Below, piece after piece: positions 46,832-55,885 of a DNA stretch of 64,000 nt. Both the position numbers and the translations under genes were made by a program. The notes under the pieces are model-generated. The model was not told the origin of the DNA, made no database searches, and saw only the letters and a list, made by a program, of their open reading frames with translations. This stretch comes from an uncultured Clostridia bacterium (lineage in GTDB: Bacteria; Bacillota; Clostridia; TANB77; CAG-508): NCBI GenBank assembly GCA_934183305.1, contig CAKPSF010000001.1, positions 1-64,000 of the forward strand. Reading direction: 5' to 3'. Positions within the stretch are counted from its first letter, which is position 1; the number at the start of each line of letters is the position of its first letter.

Positions 46832-47257
46832 TTAAGAAATTTTACTAGTTTTATAATCAATTCTTATTTTTGATACTTTTCCGTCTTCTCCATAGTCCGA
46901 AATTTGAATGACATAATAGTAGTTTAGTCCTTGTCGTTCATATTCAGATTTTTTTTCTAGTTCTTCCAAAATATTTTTTTCATTTTTGCATCCTATATTT
47001 CCAGTAATATTTCTTTCGTCAATTCCATTTTCCAAAGCAAAATTGCATATAGTAACAACTTGATTTATATTTAACTTTTGCCCAACATATTTTGAAAAAT
47101 TCACATTAAATTGTTGCAACGCTTCTGAATCTTTAACTTTTGAATATCCAGAAGATAAATCTCTTGAACTCAGAAACATTGTAACCATTAACGCAAGTAC
47201 TAATACTCCTACTAATACCCCCGCTGCCATTAATAAGGCTCTTGATGCATTTTCCAT
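46832..47257 (-). CDS. Tad-locus pilin-like protein (141 aa)
   Basis: N-terminus MENASRALLMAAGVLVGVLV, then FNVNFSKYVGQKLNINQVVT, which is the recurring FNxxFxxYxG block, and a C-terminal strand VSKIRIDYKTSKIS. A paralogue of the neighbours at 45486 and 47269. The AGGAG site is seven bases upstream. Confidence 0.7.
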   Translation of the reverse strand: MENASRALLMAAGVLVGVLVLALMVTMFLSSRDLSSGYSKVKDSEALQQFNVNFSKYVGQKLNINQVVTICNFALENGIDERNITGNIGCKNEKNILEELEKKSEYERQGLNYYYVIQISDYGEDGKVSKIRIDYKTSKIS

Positions 47258-47268
47258 TTTTAATTCTC

Positions 47269-47655
47269 CTATTTATTAAGTTTTATTTCTGAAAACTTTA
47301 TTTTATATATTTTTCCAGTAGAATTATTGTATTCAACTCCAGTACATTTATAGTATTTTGTATCTTGTCCTACTCCGGTTGGAGGAAGGCTACTCCCTCT
47401 TTCAAGTTCGACAATTACTTGTCCATCATTTTCGTATTTATTAATTAATGTTCTAACTTCTATTCCATAAACATATTGTCCTATATATTTAGTGTATTGT
47501 TCATTAAACGCTACTATTTTTTCCTGTTCTTCTTGTGAAAGCTTAGTTCTCTGAAATATGCTTACATTAGTATATGTTCTTATTAATAAAGCTATAATTA
47601 TTAATGCTATTAATATTCCACCAGCCATAAGTAAGGCTTTTGATGCATTTTCCAT
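47269..47655 (-). CDS. Tad-locus pilin-like protein (128 aa)
   Basis: N-terminus MENASKALLMAGGILIALII, then FNEQYTKYIGQYVYGIEVRT (the recurring block) and the C-terminal strand TGKIYKIKFSEIKLNK. It is encoded 12 bp after the TadB/C gene and 11 bp before the next paralogue, in one operon. Confidence 0.7.
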   Translation of the reverse strand: MENASKALLMAGGILIALIIIALLIRTYTNVSIFQRTKLSQEEQEKIVAFNEQYTKYIGQYVYGIEVRTLINKYENDGQVIVELERGSSLPPTGVGQDTKYYKCTGVEYNNSTGKIYKIKFSEIKLNK

Positions 47656-47667
47656 AAGTTTCCTCCT

Positions 47668-49734
47668 TTACATAGCTGCCTGCATTCCAGAGAATGTTCC
47701 TGTCATGCTTCCTAATCCTATTACTACTAATGGTATTATTAAGTAGCCTACAAACAAGCATACCATTGGTGCAAATCCAATTACTTTACCTATTAAGGCT
47801 TTTTTAGAGATTAACCTTTCATTAGATTGTTTTCTTTTTTCTTGATAATAATCTCTTTCAGAATCTAGTTCATCAAATGCTTGTACAATTGGTATTTTTT
47901 CAACTGCAGCTTGTAAACTTTCTACTATTCTAATAAATAATGGGAAAGTAGTATCATTTTTTAATTGTTCCAATGCTTCCCAAGCTCCACTTTCGTAGTT
48001 ATTTACACATTTTGTAATTGGTTCTTTAAATATATTTGCATATCTTTCTAACCATTCCAATATAATTTCAACATTGACTCTTTCAATTTTCATAAGCATT
48101 AGTATTATAGTTTGGAATTGCATTACTTCATCTTCCATTTCAAGTTGTCTCATCTTAGCTTGGAAATATAAAAGTAACATAGGTGCCATATATCCAACAT
48201 AGGCAAATCCCAATGCTAATACTAGCTCTATCCATTTTAGGTATTCATTATCAATTGTTTGTAATTTGGTATATATTCTATCTACTGCCTCATCAATTGT
48301 ATTGTCATCTTTTTCTTTATATGCTGCTGAATTTTTTATTGCTATTCTTAATTGACTTTTAGTAACTTTTTTTCCTCTATATTTATCTAAAAAAACATTG
48401 TCACTTTCAAGTTCTGCTTTAGCTTTTTGTTCTTCTGATTCAGACATTCCAATTATACTTTCGCTATAACTTGATGTATCTGTATATACCAGGTCAACTG
48501 CAACATTATGTATTTTTTCAAATGTAAACAATGAAAGTATACATACAACTATACACATAGTTATTCTGTTTATAAATAACCATTCCATTTTTTGTTTACT
48601 AGCTGCGTCTTTAAGTAATTTAACAATTTTCCTATATTCTTTTGTTCCTTTTTTAGGTACAAATAAGTTTACTATTTTTTTAATTAATGGTTTTTCATAT
48701 AATTTTCTTTGCCATGGATTTTCATTTGTTATTGTTTGTATACTTCCGTTATCTTTTACTTTTCTCACCAACAAAAAGCATACTGCTGTTATAATTAATA
48801 ATAAAGTTTGAGTTATAAATCCCCATTTTCCATTATAAAATGTACTTGTAAAACTAAATTGAGATATTGACCAATTTTTAATTGCATCAATAAACAATAC
48901 AGGCAATATTGCAATTATTGATAAGCTTTGAAATACATAATTTAATTTATCTCTTTTCAAAATCTCAATTTGCATTTCTTCTGTTATATTATTAACATTT
49001 TTTAAATATAACGAACTTCCATCTATTGTTCTATCTCCAAATTCTTTTGTCAAAAATGAAATTCCAGCAAATTCTTTTAAATAGCTATTTGGAGCTGTAT
49101 CGTAATATTTTTCTAATTCTGTTTCTGGGTCATCTGATATTAATATTTCATAGATTTTTTGTGCTTGAAGAGAAACTTCTTTTTCATCATCTTGAGCCAC
49201 TTGATATATAGCCTCTTCAACCATATTAGTTTCATGATATGCATGTCTTATTTCTGCAAAAAAATCTATTTGTTGTTTTAATATTTTGTTATCTAACTTA
49301 TCTACACTGCCTTCAATTATTATTTCTGTAATAAACAATTCAAATATTAACAAAATAAACATTAATAATGTATTGTTTTTGGTTAGCGCAATTATAACAA
49401 TCGTTAAAGGAAGTATTATAAGTAATGCCCTTGTTAAATATTCTGAAGCTTGTTTTCTAGTTAAATATTCATCTTCTACGTTTATTATTTCCAAACGTCT
49501 TCTTAATTTAGCTAAATATCTTTTAATGAATGGTATTTTTGTGTAAAAAACATATAGTTTTTGGTATATTACATCTAATGAATAACCTGTATTTTCTGTT
49601 CCTTTTTTTAATTCTCTAATATATTTTAGATCTTCTTTATTCATTCTTTTAGATATTAAATAATACCATACCATTATTCCCAATAGCCCAATTCCAGCTA
49701 CGGCTATTATTACATAAAACAATGAATCGCCCAT
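47668..49734 (-). CDS. TadB/TadC-like inner-membrane platform, double-length
   Basis: The 688-residue protein has two type II secretion F-like halves: about residues 90-335 (membrane segments near 110-140 and 270-335) and about 375-688 (segments near 390, 500-530 and 655-680). Each half has helical cytosolic domains such as LDNKILKQQIDFFAEIRHAY and MEDEVMQFQTIILMLMKIER. In most Tad loci these are two genes, tadB and tadC; here they appear fused. It would be the membrane platform that the CpaF-type ATPase drives. The start ATG follows GGAGGTG. Confidence 0.8.
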   Translation of the reverse strand: MGDSLFYVIIAVAGIGLLGIMVWYYLISKRMNKEDLKYIRELKKGTENTGYSLDVIYQKLYVFYTKIPFIKRYLAKLRRRLEIINVEDEYLTRKQASEYLTRALLIILPLTIVIIALTKNNTLLMFILLIFELFITEIIIEGSVDKLDNKILKQQIDFFAEIRHAYHETNMVEEAIYQVAQDDEKEVSLQAQKIYEILISDDPETELEKYYDTAPNSYLKEFAGISFLTKEFGDRTIDGSSLYLKNVNNITEEMQIEILKRDKLNYVFQSLSIIAILPVLFIDAIKNWSISQFSFTSTFYNGKWGFITQTLLLIITAVCFLLVRKVKDNGSIQTITNENPWQRKLYEKPLIKKIVNLFVPKKGTKEYRKIVKLLKDAASKQKMEWLFINRITMCIVVCILSLFTFEKIHNVAVDLVYTDTSSYSESIIGMSESEEQKAKAELESDNVFLDKYRGKKVTKSQLRIAIKNSAAYKEKDDNTIDEAVDRIYTKLQTIDNEYLKWIELVLALGFAYVGYMAPMLLLYFQAKMRQLEMEDEVMQFQTIILMLMKIERVNVEIILEWLERYANIFKEPITKCVNNYESGAWEALEQLKNDTTFPLFIRIVESLQAAVEKIPIVQAFDELDSERDYYQEKRKQSNERLISKKALIGKVIGFAPMVCLFVGYLIIPLVVIGLGSMTGTFSGMQAAM

Positions 49735-49800
49735 ATGTTTTTCACCTCCCTAATTCTATTTAATATTAGAAATTCGAACTTGAAATTTATTTTCTAGGTT

Positions 49801-51760
49801 CTAAATACTATTTTTAGGTTTTCTTCCACGTTTTTTTGCTACTGGAGTGGCTGATACCAATTCAGTTTCTTTTATTTTTGAACTAGTTCCCCAGTTTTCT
49901 TCTACGAACTTATCAAATTCTTCTTGGTCATTTTCGTCCATATTTTTTCTCATTTCACTAATATTGTAATCTGAGATTTTATTTGTAAGTATGTAGCTAT
50001 CATCTTTATATTCCATTATGTTTACATACTTATAGTTTTCTTTATCTGTTATTTTTGTAAAGTAATTTGTTGCATTGTCTAAAAATTTATCTAATTTTCC
50101 CTCTAATGTTTTTTCATTTCTATGGTCAAAAGTATATAAGTTTTTATTTCTAATTGGTATACATTCTGTTACTCTTTCTATGTATCTTCTACCCCTAAAG
50201 TCTTTTACCAAGTGAATATCAAAGTTTAATACTTGAATTACTTGTTCTTCTGCTGTTTTTTCGTCTTTAAACACACCTGTTCTTAACATTGAGTTTCTAA
50301 GTGCAGTTACTAAATCTGGAAATGTTTTAGCATGGTGAGTAAATAATGTAAATTTAGATGCAACTTGGGCTGCTTGTATCATCCAAGATGCTACGGGGTC
50401 TGTTGCAACCTCTCCGGATTATATTAACAGAACCGTCAGTTTTCTTTTGAACGTCCAAACCTTCTTGTCCTGAAATTGTATCTGTTTCTCTAAATGTTAA
50501 TATGTTTCTTGTTGGGTATATTTTTCTTAAGTGTAACTCGAAAGCAGTTTCTTGAACCCTTATGTTCATGGTTTCATATATATTTTCAATCATACCCATA
50601 AGCATAGTTGTTTTACCACAACCTTGTTCACCTGTAAGTGATATGATTCTTGCACCTTTAACTAGGAACTTTAATAAGCTTATTGCTTTTTCTTTTCCTT
50701 CAAAAGTTATTAATTGCTCTAATGTTGCTCTCTTAACATCAAACTTTCTTACAAAGAATGCCCAAGTTTCAGAAAAGCTCGGTCTAACAACAACGACACG
50801 AGAGCCATCTTTCATTTCATTAATTTTATAACCATTAGTATCTGATAATTGTCCTGGGTTATTGTATTTGTATATATTTTGACATACCCTTTTTAATTCA
50901 CTTTCTGTTCCAAATGATAAGAATTCTAATCTTATTGATTTACCTTGGAAGAAAATCCATATACTATCGCATGCTCTTGGTACTCTTTTGTCTAGTACTT
51001 GGTTTAAATAATCTCCATCAGTTTGAGCAACTTGGCTTAGGAATGATTCTGGCAAACCAGATACACCACCTGAAACACCATCTATATTCATATCTCTAAC
51101 TTCATCTATACTACTATAGCCTTTATAATGTTGGTATATTCTTTGTACAACAACGTTTAATTTGTCAGGAAATGATAATAGTATTTTTTCTTTTTCATAT
51201 ATATCATTTATTTCTTCACAAGTTATTACATATGATGGTTTTGCTTCTCCTTGCACATATTTTAAAGTTGCTAAATTATATTTTTTTATCATTTGTGTTA
51301 AAGCTTCATATCCAAATTCTTTTTCATATGTATAAATTAAAATATCAAATTTATCTTGTGGGGTAAGAAGTGATGGTAAATCAAAAGGGATTGCTTTTGA
51401 TATGTTAATTTCATTAACACCATACTCTTGTAGCAGAAGGTCATATATAAGTGTTTTTACATATTTTTTATCATTAACATCTCCATATGTACATCCTTTT
51501 AAAGCTTTTTTTAATTCATATTTTTTATTTTTTCTTCTTTCAAGTTCCGCTTCAGATAAACCAATATCATATAAATTAACTTTTGTTATTTCATCCAATC
51601 TTCTCTTAACAAATGCTGTCATTTTATCTATATTATAAGTTTTTTCATCAACTTCAACTTTTCCTTCTACTTCCGCATTTTGTTTTTTCTTTATGGTATT
51701 TAAGACTACTGCTGCAGTAATAATTAATACTAAAACAATTATTAAAAAATTAAATAACAT
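49801..51760 (-). CDS. cpaF: CpaF/TadA-like secretion ATPase, with one +1 frameshift at CGGA
   Basis: The N-terminus carries a membrane segment (about 3-22), unusual for this ATPase family. The core has FEGKEKAISLLKFLVKGARI and Walker A SLTGEQGCGKTTMLMG. Frame 0 then reads NIIRRGCNRPRSI and stops. At 50416, skipping the C of CGG gives AAT ATA ATC GGA GAG GTT, that is NIIGEVATDPVASWMIQAAQ, in which GE is the Walker B end and HHAK matches the HAN/His box. The tail ends in a basic KKRGRKPKNS. The joined product is 652 residues. Without the shift the enzyme would lack Walker B and so be inactive. Confidence 0.85.
50413..50416 (-). other. Putative +1 frameshift site C-GGA in the CpaF-type ATPase
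   Basis: Frame 0 reads ATA ATC CGG AGA GGT. Skipping the C gives ATA ATC GGA GAG GTT and restores the conserved GE of Walker B. The downstream +1 frame is open for 204 codons. Confidence 0.75.
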
Positions 51761-51777
51761 TAGAATTTCCTCCCTTC

Positions 51778-52611
51778 CTACAATCTAGCTCTTCTTTCTT
51801 GATATCTTAATAATACTGATTCTTGTAATTCTTTCATTCTATTAACGAACATTAAATTTTCATCTTCTTCTCTTAGTGTTTTAAAATTAAGTAACACTTC
51901 AGCCAATTTTCCTTCTCCGCAAGCATCATATATTAAAGTATTATATGGTGTTTCGCAAACTGTTTGTTTCTTCAATACTGTTCTTAGTAGATTTTTAGAA
52001 TTATACTTTGAATTTTTGTCATGTTTGCATATATTCCATAATATTTTATCATACATATTATTTATTTCTTTTATTTGAAATGTTTCTTTAATCTTATTCA
52101 ATCTTTGATTTATATTCAAAACAATTATATCTGACATTTGTAAAATTTCTAGTTGTTCACTAATCTTTAATTCTTTTTTCAAATCTACTATAACTTGGTC
52201 ATAATATCTTGCTGCATTCATTATTATGTTTTTTATTTTTTCCATTGTATCATTTTGATCTTTTTCATTTATGTTATTAGGAGAATATAGTACTTCCAGT
52301 CTATTGCTAAATACTATTTTAGTGTAATCATGAATTATTTCTGGAGTTACTCTATTGCTGTTCGCCATTTTTAATAATCCATTAATTCCAGAATCTAAGT
52401 TTATTTGTGGCTTTCTTATTAAACCTTTTAGAATTTCTTTATTGGATTCTTGAGCGCCAAAACAATCTAGCATTGTATTATTATTAAAGTCTGCTGAAAC
52501 TAGCAAGACTTTATAATTATGTTCTATTGCCATTTCTGTTGCCATGCAAGCAGCAGCAACAGTTTGTCCAATTGTTTCTCTATTATTGCTCCAAAAAGTT
52601 GTTATAGGCAT
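51778..52611 (-). CDS. CpaE/MinD-like protein with degenerate P-loop
   Basis: The 277-residue protein has a MinD/ParA-type fold: TTFWSNNRETIGQTVAAACM replaces the usual KGGVGKT loop, then KVLLVSADFNNNTMLDCFG (the switch-type Asp) and YYDQVIVDLKKE. The canonical lysine and most glycines of the P-loop are lost, so it may not hydrolyse ATP. CpaE proteins localise Tad pili or the ATPase. It stands between the other MinD-like gene and cpaF, with 17 bp to cpaF. Confidence 0.7.
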   Translation of the reverse strand: MPITTFWSNNRETIGQTVAAACMATEMAIEHNYKVLLVSADFNNNTMLDCFGAQESNKEILKGLIRKPQINLDSGINGLLKMANSNRVTPEIIHDYTKIVFSNRLEVLYSPNNINEKDQNDTMEKIKNIIMNAARYYDQVIVDLKKELKISEQLEILQMSDIIVLNINQRLNKIKETFQIKEINNMYDKILWNICKHDKNSKYNSKNLLRTVLKKQTVCETPYNTLIYDACGEGKLAEVLLNFKTLREEDENLMFVNRMKELQESVLLRYQERRARL

Positions 52612-52613
52612 TT

Positions 52614-53312
52614 TTATCCTTCCCTTTCAATAATTCTCATCACTCGTTTTAGGTTATTTATATTTATATCAGGAATTAAGTCTATTATTAAATATTCTAA
52701 ACAGTCTTTATACTGTTGACTTAGTCCTTTAATCTTAATCTTAGAATTTTTTTGATTTTCTATCATATTTTCAATATCTTCAGTATTATACGGGAAATTA
52801 ATTTTATTATCTTCCCATATAATTTTATACCCTAGTGCTAGATAATCTAAATAATAATCATCTTGTTCATTTATTTCTCTAGAAAAAATCAACTTAGTTA
52901 TTTTTATTGGTCTTTTTATCTGTTTAATAGTTTCTAAGCCTTTTCTAATTGAATAAAGTTCAAATGAAGTTGTAAAATAGTTTTTAATTGTATCTTCATT
53001 GTTAAAGTTTTCAAAAAGTTCAGCTTCATCAATGTTTACTAATGCATAGTCATATTTTATTTTTTGTCCTTCTGTATATCCTATATACCTTTCTATTTCC
53101 TCATAATTTTCAAATCCAACTGCTATATCTATATCTTCAAACCTTGTTATATATGATTTTGTAGGATTTATTGTTGGAACTATATATCTAGATTTTTGTA
53201 ATGTTGTAGCATCTATAACTAGTATTTTTTTTCCTAAGGTTTTTAATATTTTTGCCACATATAATATTAAATCTAGCTTATCAAAAGCTCCAATAAAACA
53301 AATATTTTTCAT
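52614..53312 (-). CDS. Second MinD-like protein without a P-loop
   Basis: A 232-residue protein with the fold outline of MinD (MKNICFIGAFDKLDLILYVA, then GKKILVIDATTLQKSRYIV and YDYALVNIDEAELFENF). There is no GKT. The two MinD-like genes lie 2 bp apart and are probably a heteromeric or regulatory pair. Function is inferred from place only. Confidence 0.65.
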   Translation of the reverse strand: MKNICFIGAFDKLDLILYVAKILKTLGKKILVIDATTLQKSRYIVPTINPTKSYITRFEDIDIAVGFENYEEIERYIGYTEGQKIKYDYALVNIDEAELFENFNNEDTIKNYFTTSFELYSIRKGLETIKQIKRPIKITKLIFSREINEQDDYYLDYLALGYKIIWEDNKINFPYNTEDIENMIENQKNSKIKIKGLSQQYKDCLEYLIIDLIPDININNLKRVMRIIEREG

Positions 53313-53331
53313 TTGTTCCTCCCTTTAAGTT

Positions 53332-54210
53332 TTAGCTATTAACTGAATTTAATGTTCCAAAATATGATTCTCTTGTTTCTTTTAAGGTTTTTATTTCTTC
53401 TTGCATATTTTTTTCTATATTGCCTATTGCATCATCGCTATAACTATTTACTGCTGAATTTATAAAGTTGTTTCTTATAGTTCTTAATTCAGTTGAATAT
53501 CTCTCTGTATTTATATAATTTTTAATATTGGGATTGTTTTCTATTAATCTTGCAACTGTATCATTTGGCACATATGTTCCAACTGCTGCTGTTTGAATTC
53601 CAGGTGTTGTATATTTTGTAGCATATAATTTAGAACCAGCCATTATATAATATTCAATTATTGCATTGCTCATTAGTTCTATTTCTTCTTCGTACATGTT
53701 CAACCATACTGTTGATGCATTACAATTTAGTACTTGTTTTTTAGAAACAACTATATAATCTCCACCATTTGGAAGTTGTAATCTTATATCTATAAAATCT
53801 CCTGCTGAAAGTTGAGTTGGTAAAACTATCATATTATATTCTTGTTCTCTCAAATCATTTGTTAGCGTGTTAGTTGTTTGATTTAACATTCCAGCAGCTA
53901 AAACTGTACCAGCTTTTAAATCTATTTTGGCAACAGATTCCGAACTTGGAATTACTGCATCTGATGGTACCCCATCCGCACTTATTGTTTTTATTGTAAA
54001 ATCATTTAAAGTAACCTTATTACCTGATTTTATATCTTTGTTTAAAACACTTACATTTATTGTTCCACTTTTAGACGTGCCAACTGTTGTTCCACTCTTA
54101 GTAAAGAACCACACTGCAATTAAACACATTATAAGTCCTATTACTAAACCTATTATAAGCCCTGTTAATATTGCATTTCTCTTCATTTTTTGCATTGGAT
54201 TTGCTCCCAT
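53332..54210 (-). CDS. CpaB-like (SAF domain) Tad assembly protein
   Basis: The 292-residue protein has one membrane segment (about 10-33), then a SAF-type region (NVSVLNKDIKSGNKVTLNDF, then AKIDLKAGTVLAAGML) and a RcpC/CpaB-like strand region (SAGDFIDIRLQLPNGGDYIV). CpaB proteins sit at the envelope in Tad systems. It is the first gene of the locus. I chose the ATG at 54210 because GAGGAGG lies upstream of it; a longer frame starts at 54240. Confidence 0.8.
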   Translation of the reverse strand: MGANPMQKMKRNAILTGLIIGLVIGLIMCLIAVWFFTKSGTTVGTSKSGTINVSVLNKDIKSGNKVTLNDFTIKTISADGVPSDAVIPSSESVAKIDLKAGTVLAAGMLNQTTNTLTNDLREQEYNMIVLPTQLSAGDFIDIRLQLPNGGDYIVVSKKQVLNCNASTVWLNMYEEEIELMSNAIIEYYIMAGSKLYATKYTTPGIQTAAVGTYVPNDTVARLIENNPNIKNYINTERYSTELRTIRNNFINSAVNSYSDDAIGNIEKNMQEEIKTLKETRESYFGTLNSVNS

Positions 54211-54270
54211 ATTAATTCCTCCTCGATACACTAATCGCATAATATTACATTTAATAATATTCTACAATAA

Positions 54271-54303
54271 AAGGCGACTTAAATCAATGATTTAAGTCGC
54301 CTT
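54271..54303 (-). terminator. Intrinsic terminator between the HAD phosphatase and the Tad locus
   Basis: A 16-bp inverted repeat (AAGGCGACTTAAATCA / TGATTTAAGTCGCCTT) around one base, followed on the minus strand by TTTATTG. It ends the HAD gene and isolates the Tad operon. Confidence 0.85.
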
Positions 54304-54345
54304 GTAACGTAAAATTAATCTATTTGTAATACAATTGTAATACTC

Positions 54346-55212
54346 TTAAATATACTTATAAATAGCCTTTTCAACGCCATTTGAATTATTATCTAATGTC
54401 ACATAATCTCCTATTTGCATTTTTTCAAGTGCACTATTTTTCATAGCAATTCCAACACCTGCATTTTCCACCATTTTCATGTCATTTACATTATCTCCTA
54501 TACATATGACTTCATCTTTTGGGATATCTAACTTATTTATTAAAAAACTTATAGCATCCCATTTATTAGTATTTTTATTTGTAACTTCTGTATAAAAATA
54601 TTCTATTTTAATTTCTTCTGTTCCACATCTGATAAGTTTTTTAGACATATGTGAAACATCAAGTACCTCAACATTTTTTATTTTCTTTAGTTTATCCATA
54701 ATATTATTAAATATTATTTTACTATTATCGCATATTATTATTTTCAAAATGTCTAATTCATTATTCCTAATATAGTTATATATATCAGTAGTTACTTCTA
54801 TATTAGTCCTCTTATTATTAGGTTTATAATTGTTTTCGTTATTAAAAACTTTAACATTGTAATTTAAACTTTCTGTTATAATTCCTTTATTTGTATATAT
54901 ATTAAAAAAGATGCTGTTCTCTTTGCATAATTTAATTATTTGTAATGCTTTTTCTTTTTCAATAAAACTTTCATAAATATTCTTATCTAATTTAATATCA
55001 TATACGCTTGCACCATTTCCAGCTATTAAATAATTGTTTATTCCTAATTCTAGGCTTATCTTTTTCATAGTTCCAGGATCTCTTCCAGATGCTAAAACAA
55101 CTTGTACCCCTTTATCTATTGCATATTTTATTGCTTGTTTATTCTCGTTTGTTATTTCACCATATGAATTTAAAAGAGTTCCATCTAAATCTATTGCAAT
55201 TAACTTATACAT
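54346..55212 (-). CDS. Cof-type HAD phosphatase
   Basis: The 288-residue protein starts with MYKLIAIDLDGTLLNSYGE, holding the catalytic DxDGT. SGRDPGTM (motif II) follows, then a C2-type cap (about 85-195), and GDNVNDMKMVENAGVGIAMK (motif IV). It removes phosphate from small sugar or nucleotide phosphates. The start ATG at 55212 follows GGAGGAAAAT. A longer open frame exists but has no such site. Confidence 0.9.
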   Translation of the reverse strand: MYKLIAIDLDGTLLNSYGEITNENKQAIKYAIDKGVQVVLASGRDPGTMKKISLELGINNYLIAGNGASVYDIKLDKNIYESFIEKEKALQIIKLCKENSIFFNIYTNKGIITESLNYNVKVFNNENNYKPNNKRTNIEVTTDIYNYIRNNELDILKIIICDNSKIIFNNIMDKLKKIKNVEVLDVSHMSKKLIRCGTEEIKIEYFYTEVTNKNTNKWDAISFLINKLDIPKDEVICIGDNVNDMKMVENAGVGIAMKNSALEKMQIGDYVTLDNNSNGVEKAIYKYI

Positions 55213-55468
55213 ATTTTCCTCCATTTTCGTTATATGTTTTATTATATCTTTTAAAAGAATTTTTTTCAATATCAAAATTTCTATATTTATTAAAATTAAC
55301 AAATCAAATTTTAATATTCATATTTCTTTAAAATTTATCACATATATTTATTATTCTATTTTTGTAAAAATTTCCAGTTTATTTTTTTCAAGATTGCAAA
55401 TTATAATTATTGAAAAACATTAAGTTTTTTCAGTAGATTAATTAAATTTCCTAGGAGGTGAATTAGTA

Positions 55469-55663
55469 ATGGCAAGAAGTAATCAAAAAGTAGTTCCTGA
55501 AGCAAAAGCAGCTTTAGAAAAATTCAAATATGAAGTAGCTAGCGAAGTTGGTGTTAACTTAAAACAAGGTTACAACGGAGATATATCTTCAAAGGACGCT
55601 GGTAGAATCGGTGGTAACATGGTTAGAAAATTAATCCAACAAGCTGAAAACAACATGAAATAA
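55469..55663 (+). CDS. Alpha/beta-type small acid-soluble spore protein
   Basis: The 64-residue protein matches alpha/beta SASP: PEAKAALEKFKYEVASEVGV and then GRIGGNMVRKLIQQAE. The residues after the Glu in KFKYEVASE form the germination-protease cut site in this family. SASP coat DNA in the spore core and protect it. The ATG has AGGAGGTG upstream. Made in the forespore, probably under sigma-G. Confidence 0.97.
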   Translation: MARSNQKVVPEAKAALEKFKYEVASEVGVNLKQGYNGDISSKDAGRIGGNMVRKLIQQAENNMK

Positions 55664-55721
55664 GTTTATTAGTTACTAGTTTTTAAGACAGGGATATAAA
55701 TCTTATCTTTTATGAATACAT

Positions 55722-55750
55722 AAAAGGCAGGAATTATGTTCCTGCCTTTT
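55722..55750 (+). terminator. Terminator of the SASP gene
   Basis: The 12-bp stem AAAAGGCAGGAA / TTCCTGCCTTTT with a 5-base loop, then TATTATT. Confidence 0.85.
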
Positions 55751-55784
55751 TATTATTAATTTAATTTTAAAAAGAATTAGTATA

Positions 55785-55864
55785 TTGCAAGGCACACAAA
55801 TTTTAAATTTATGAGGCGTACTTATGTACGTTAATTAAATTTAAAATGCAGTGTAACGAAGCAA
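55785..55864. repeat. Intergenic palindromic element
   Basis: Nested symmetry. The centre CGTAC-TTAT-GTACG is flanked by TTTTAAATTTA and TAAATTTAAAA, and the ends TTGCAAGGCACAC / GTGTAACGAAGCAA are partly complementary. It lies between SASP and hpf and has no coding frame. It may be a MITE-like or REP-like element. Confidence 0.6.
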
Positions 55865-55885
55865 GATGCTGATTATTTTTAAAAT

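Noticed and set aside
54346..55302. Start of the HAD phosphatase at 55302
   Set aside because: The first 30 codons are AT-rich upstream sequence. GGAGGAAAAT directly precedes the ATG at 55212, where the conserved domain begins.
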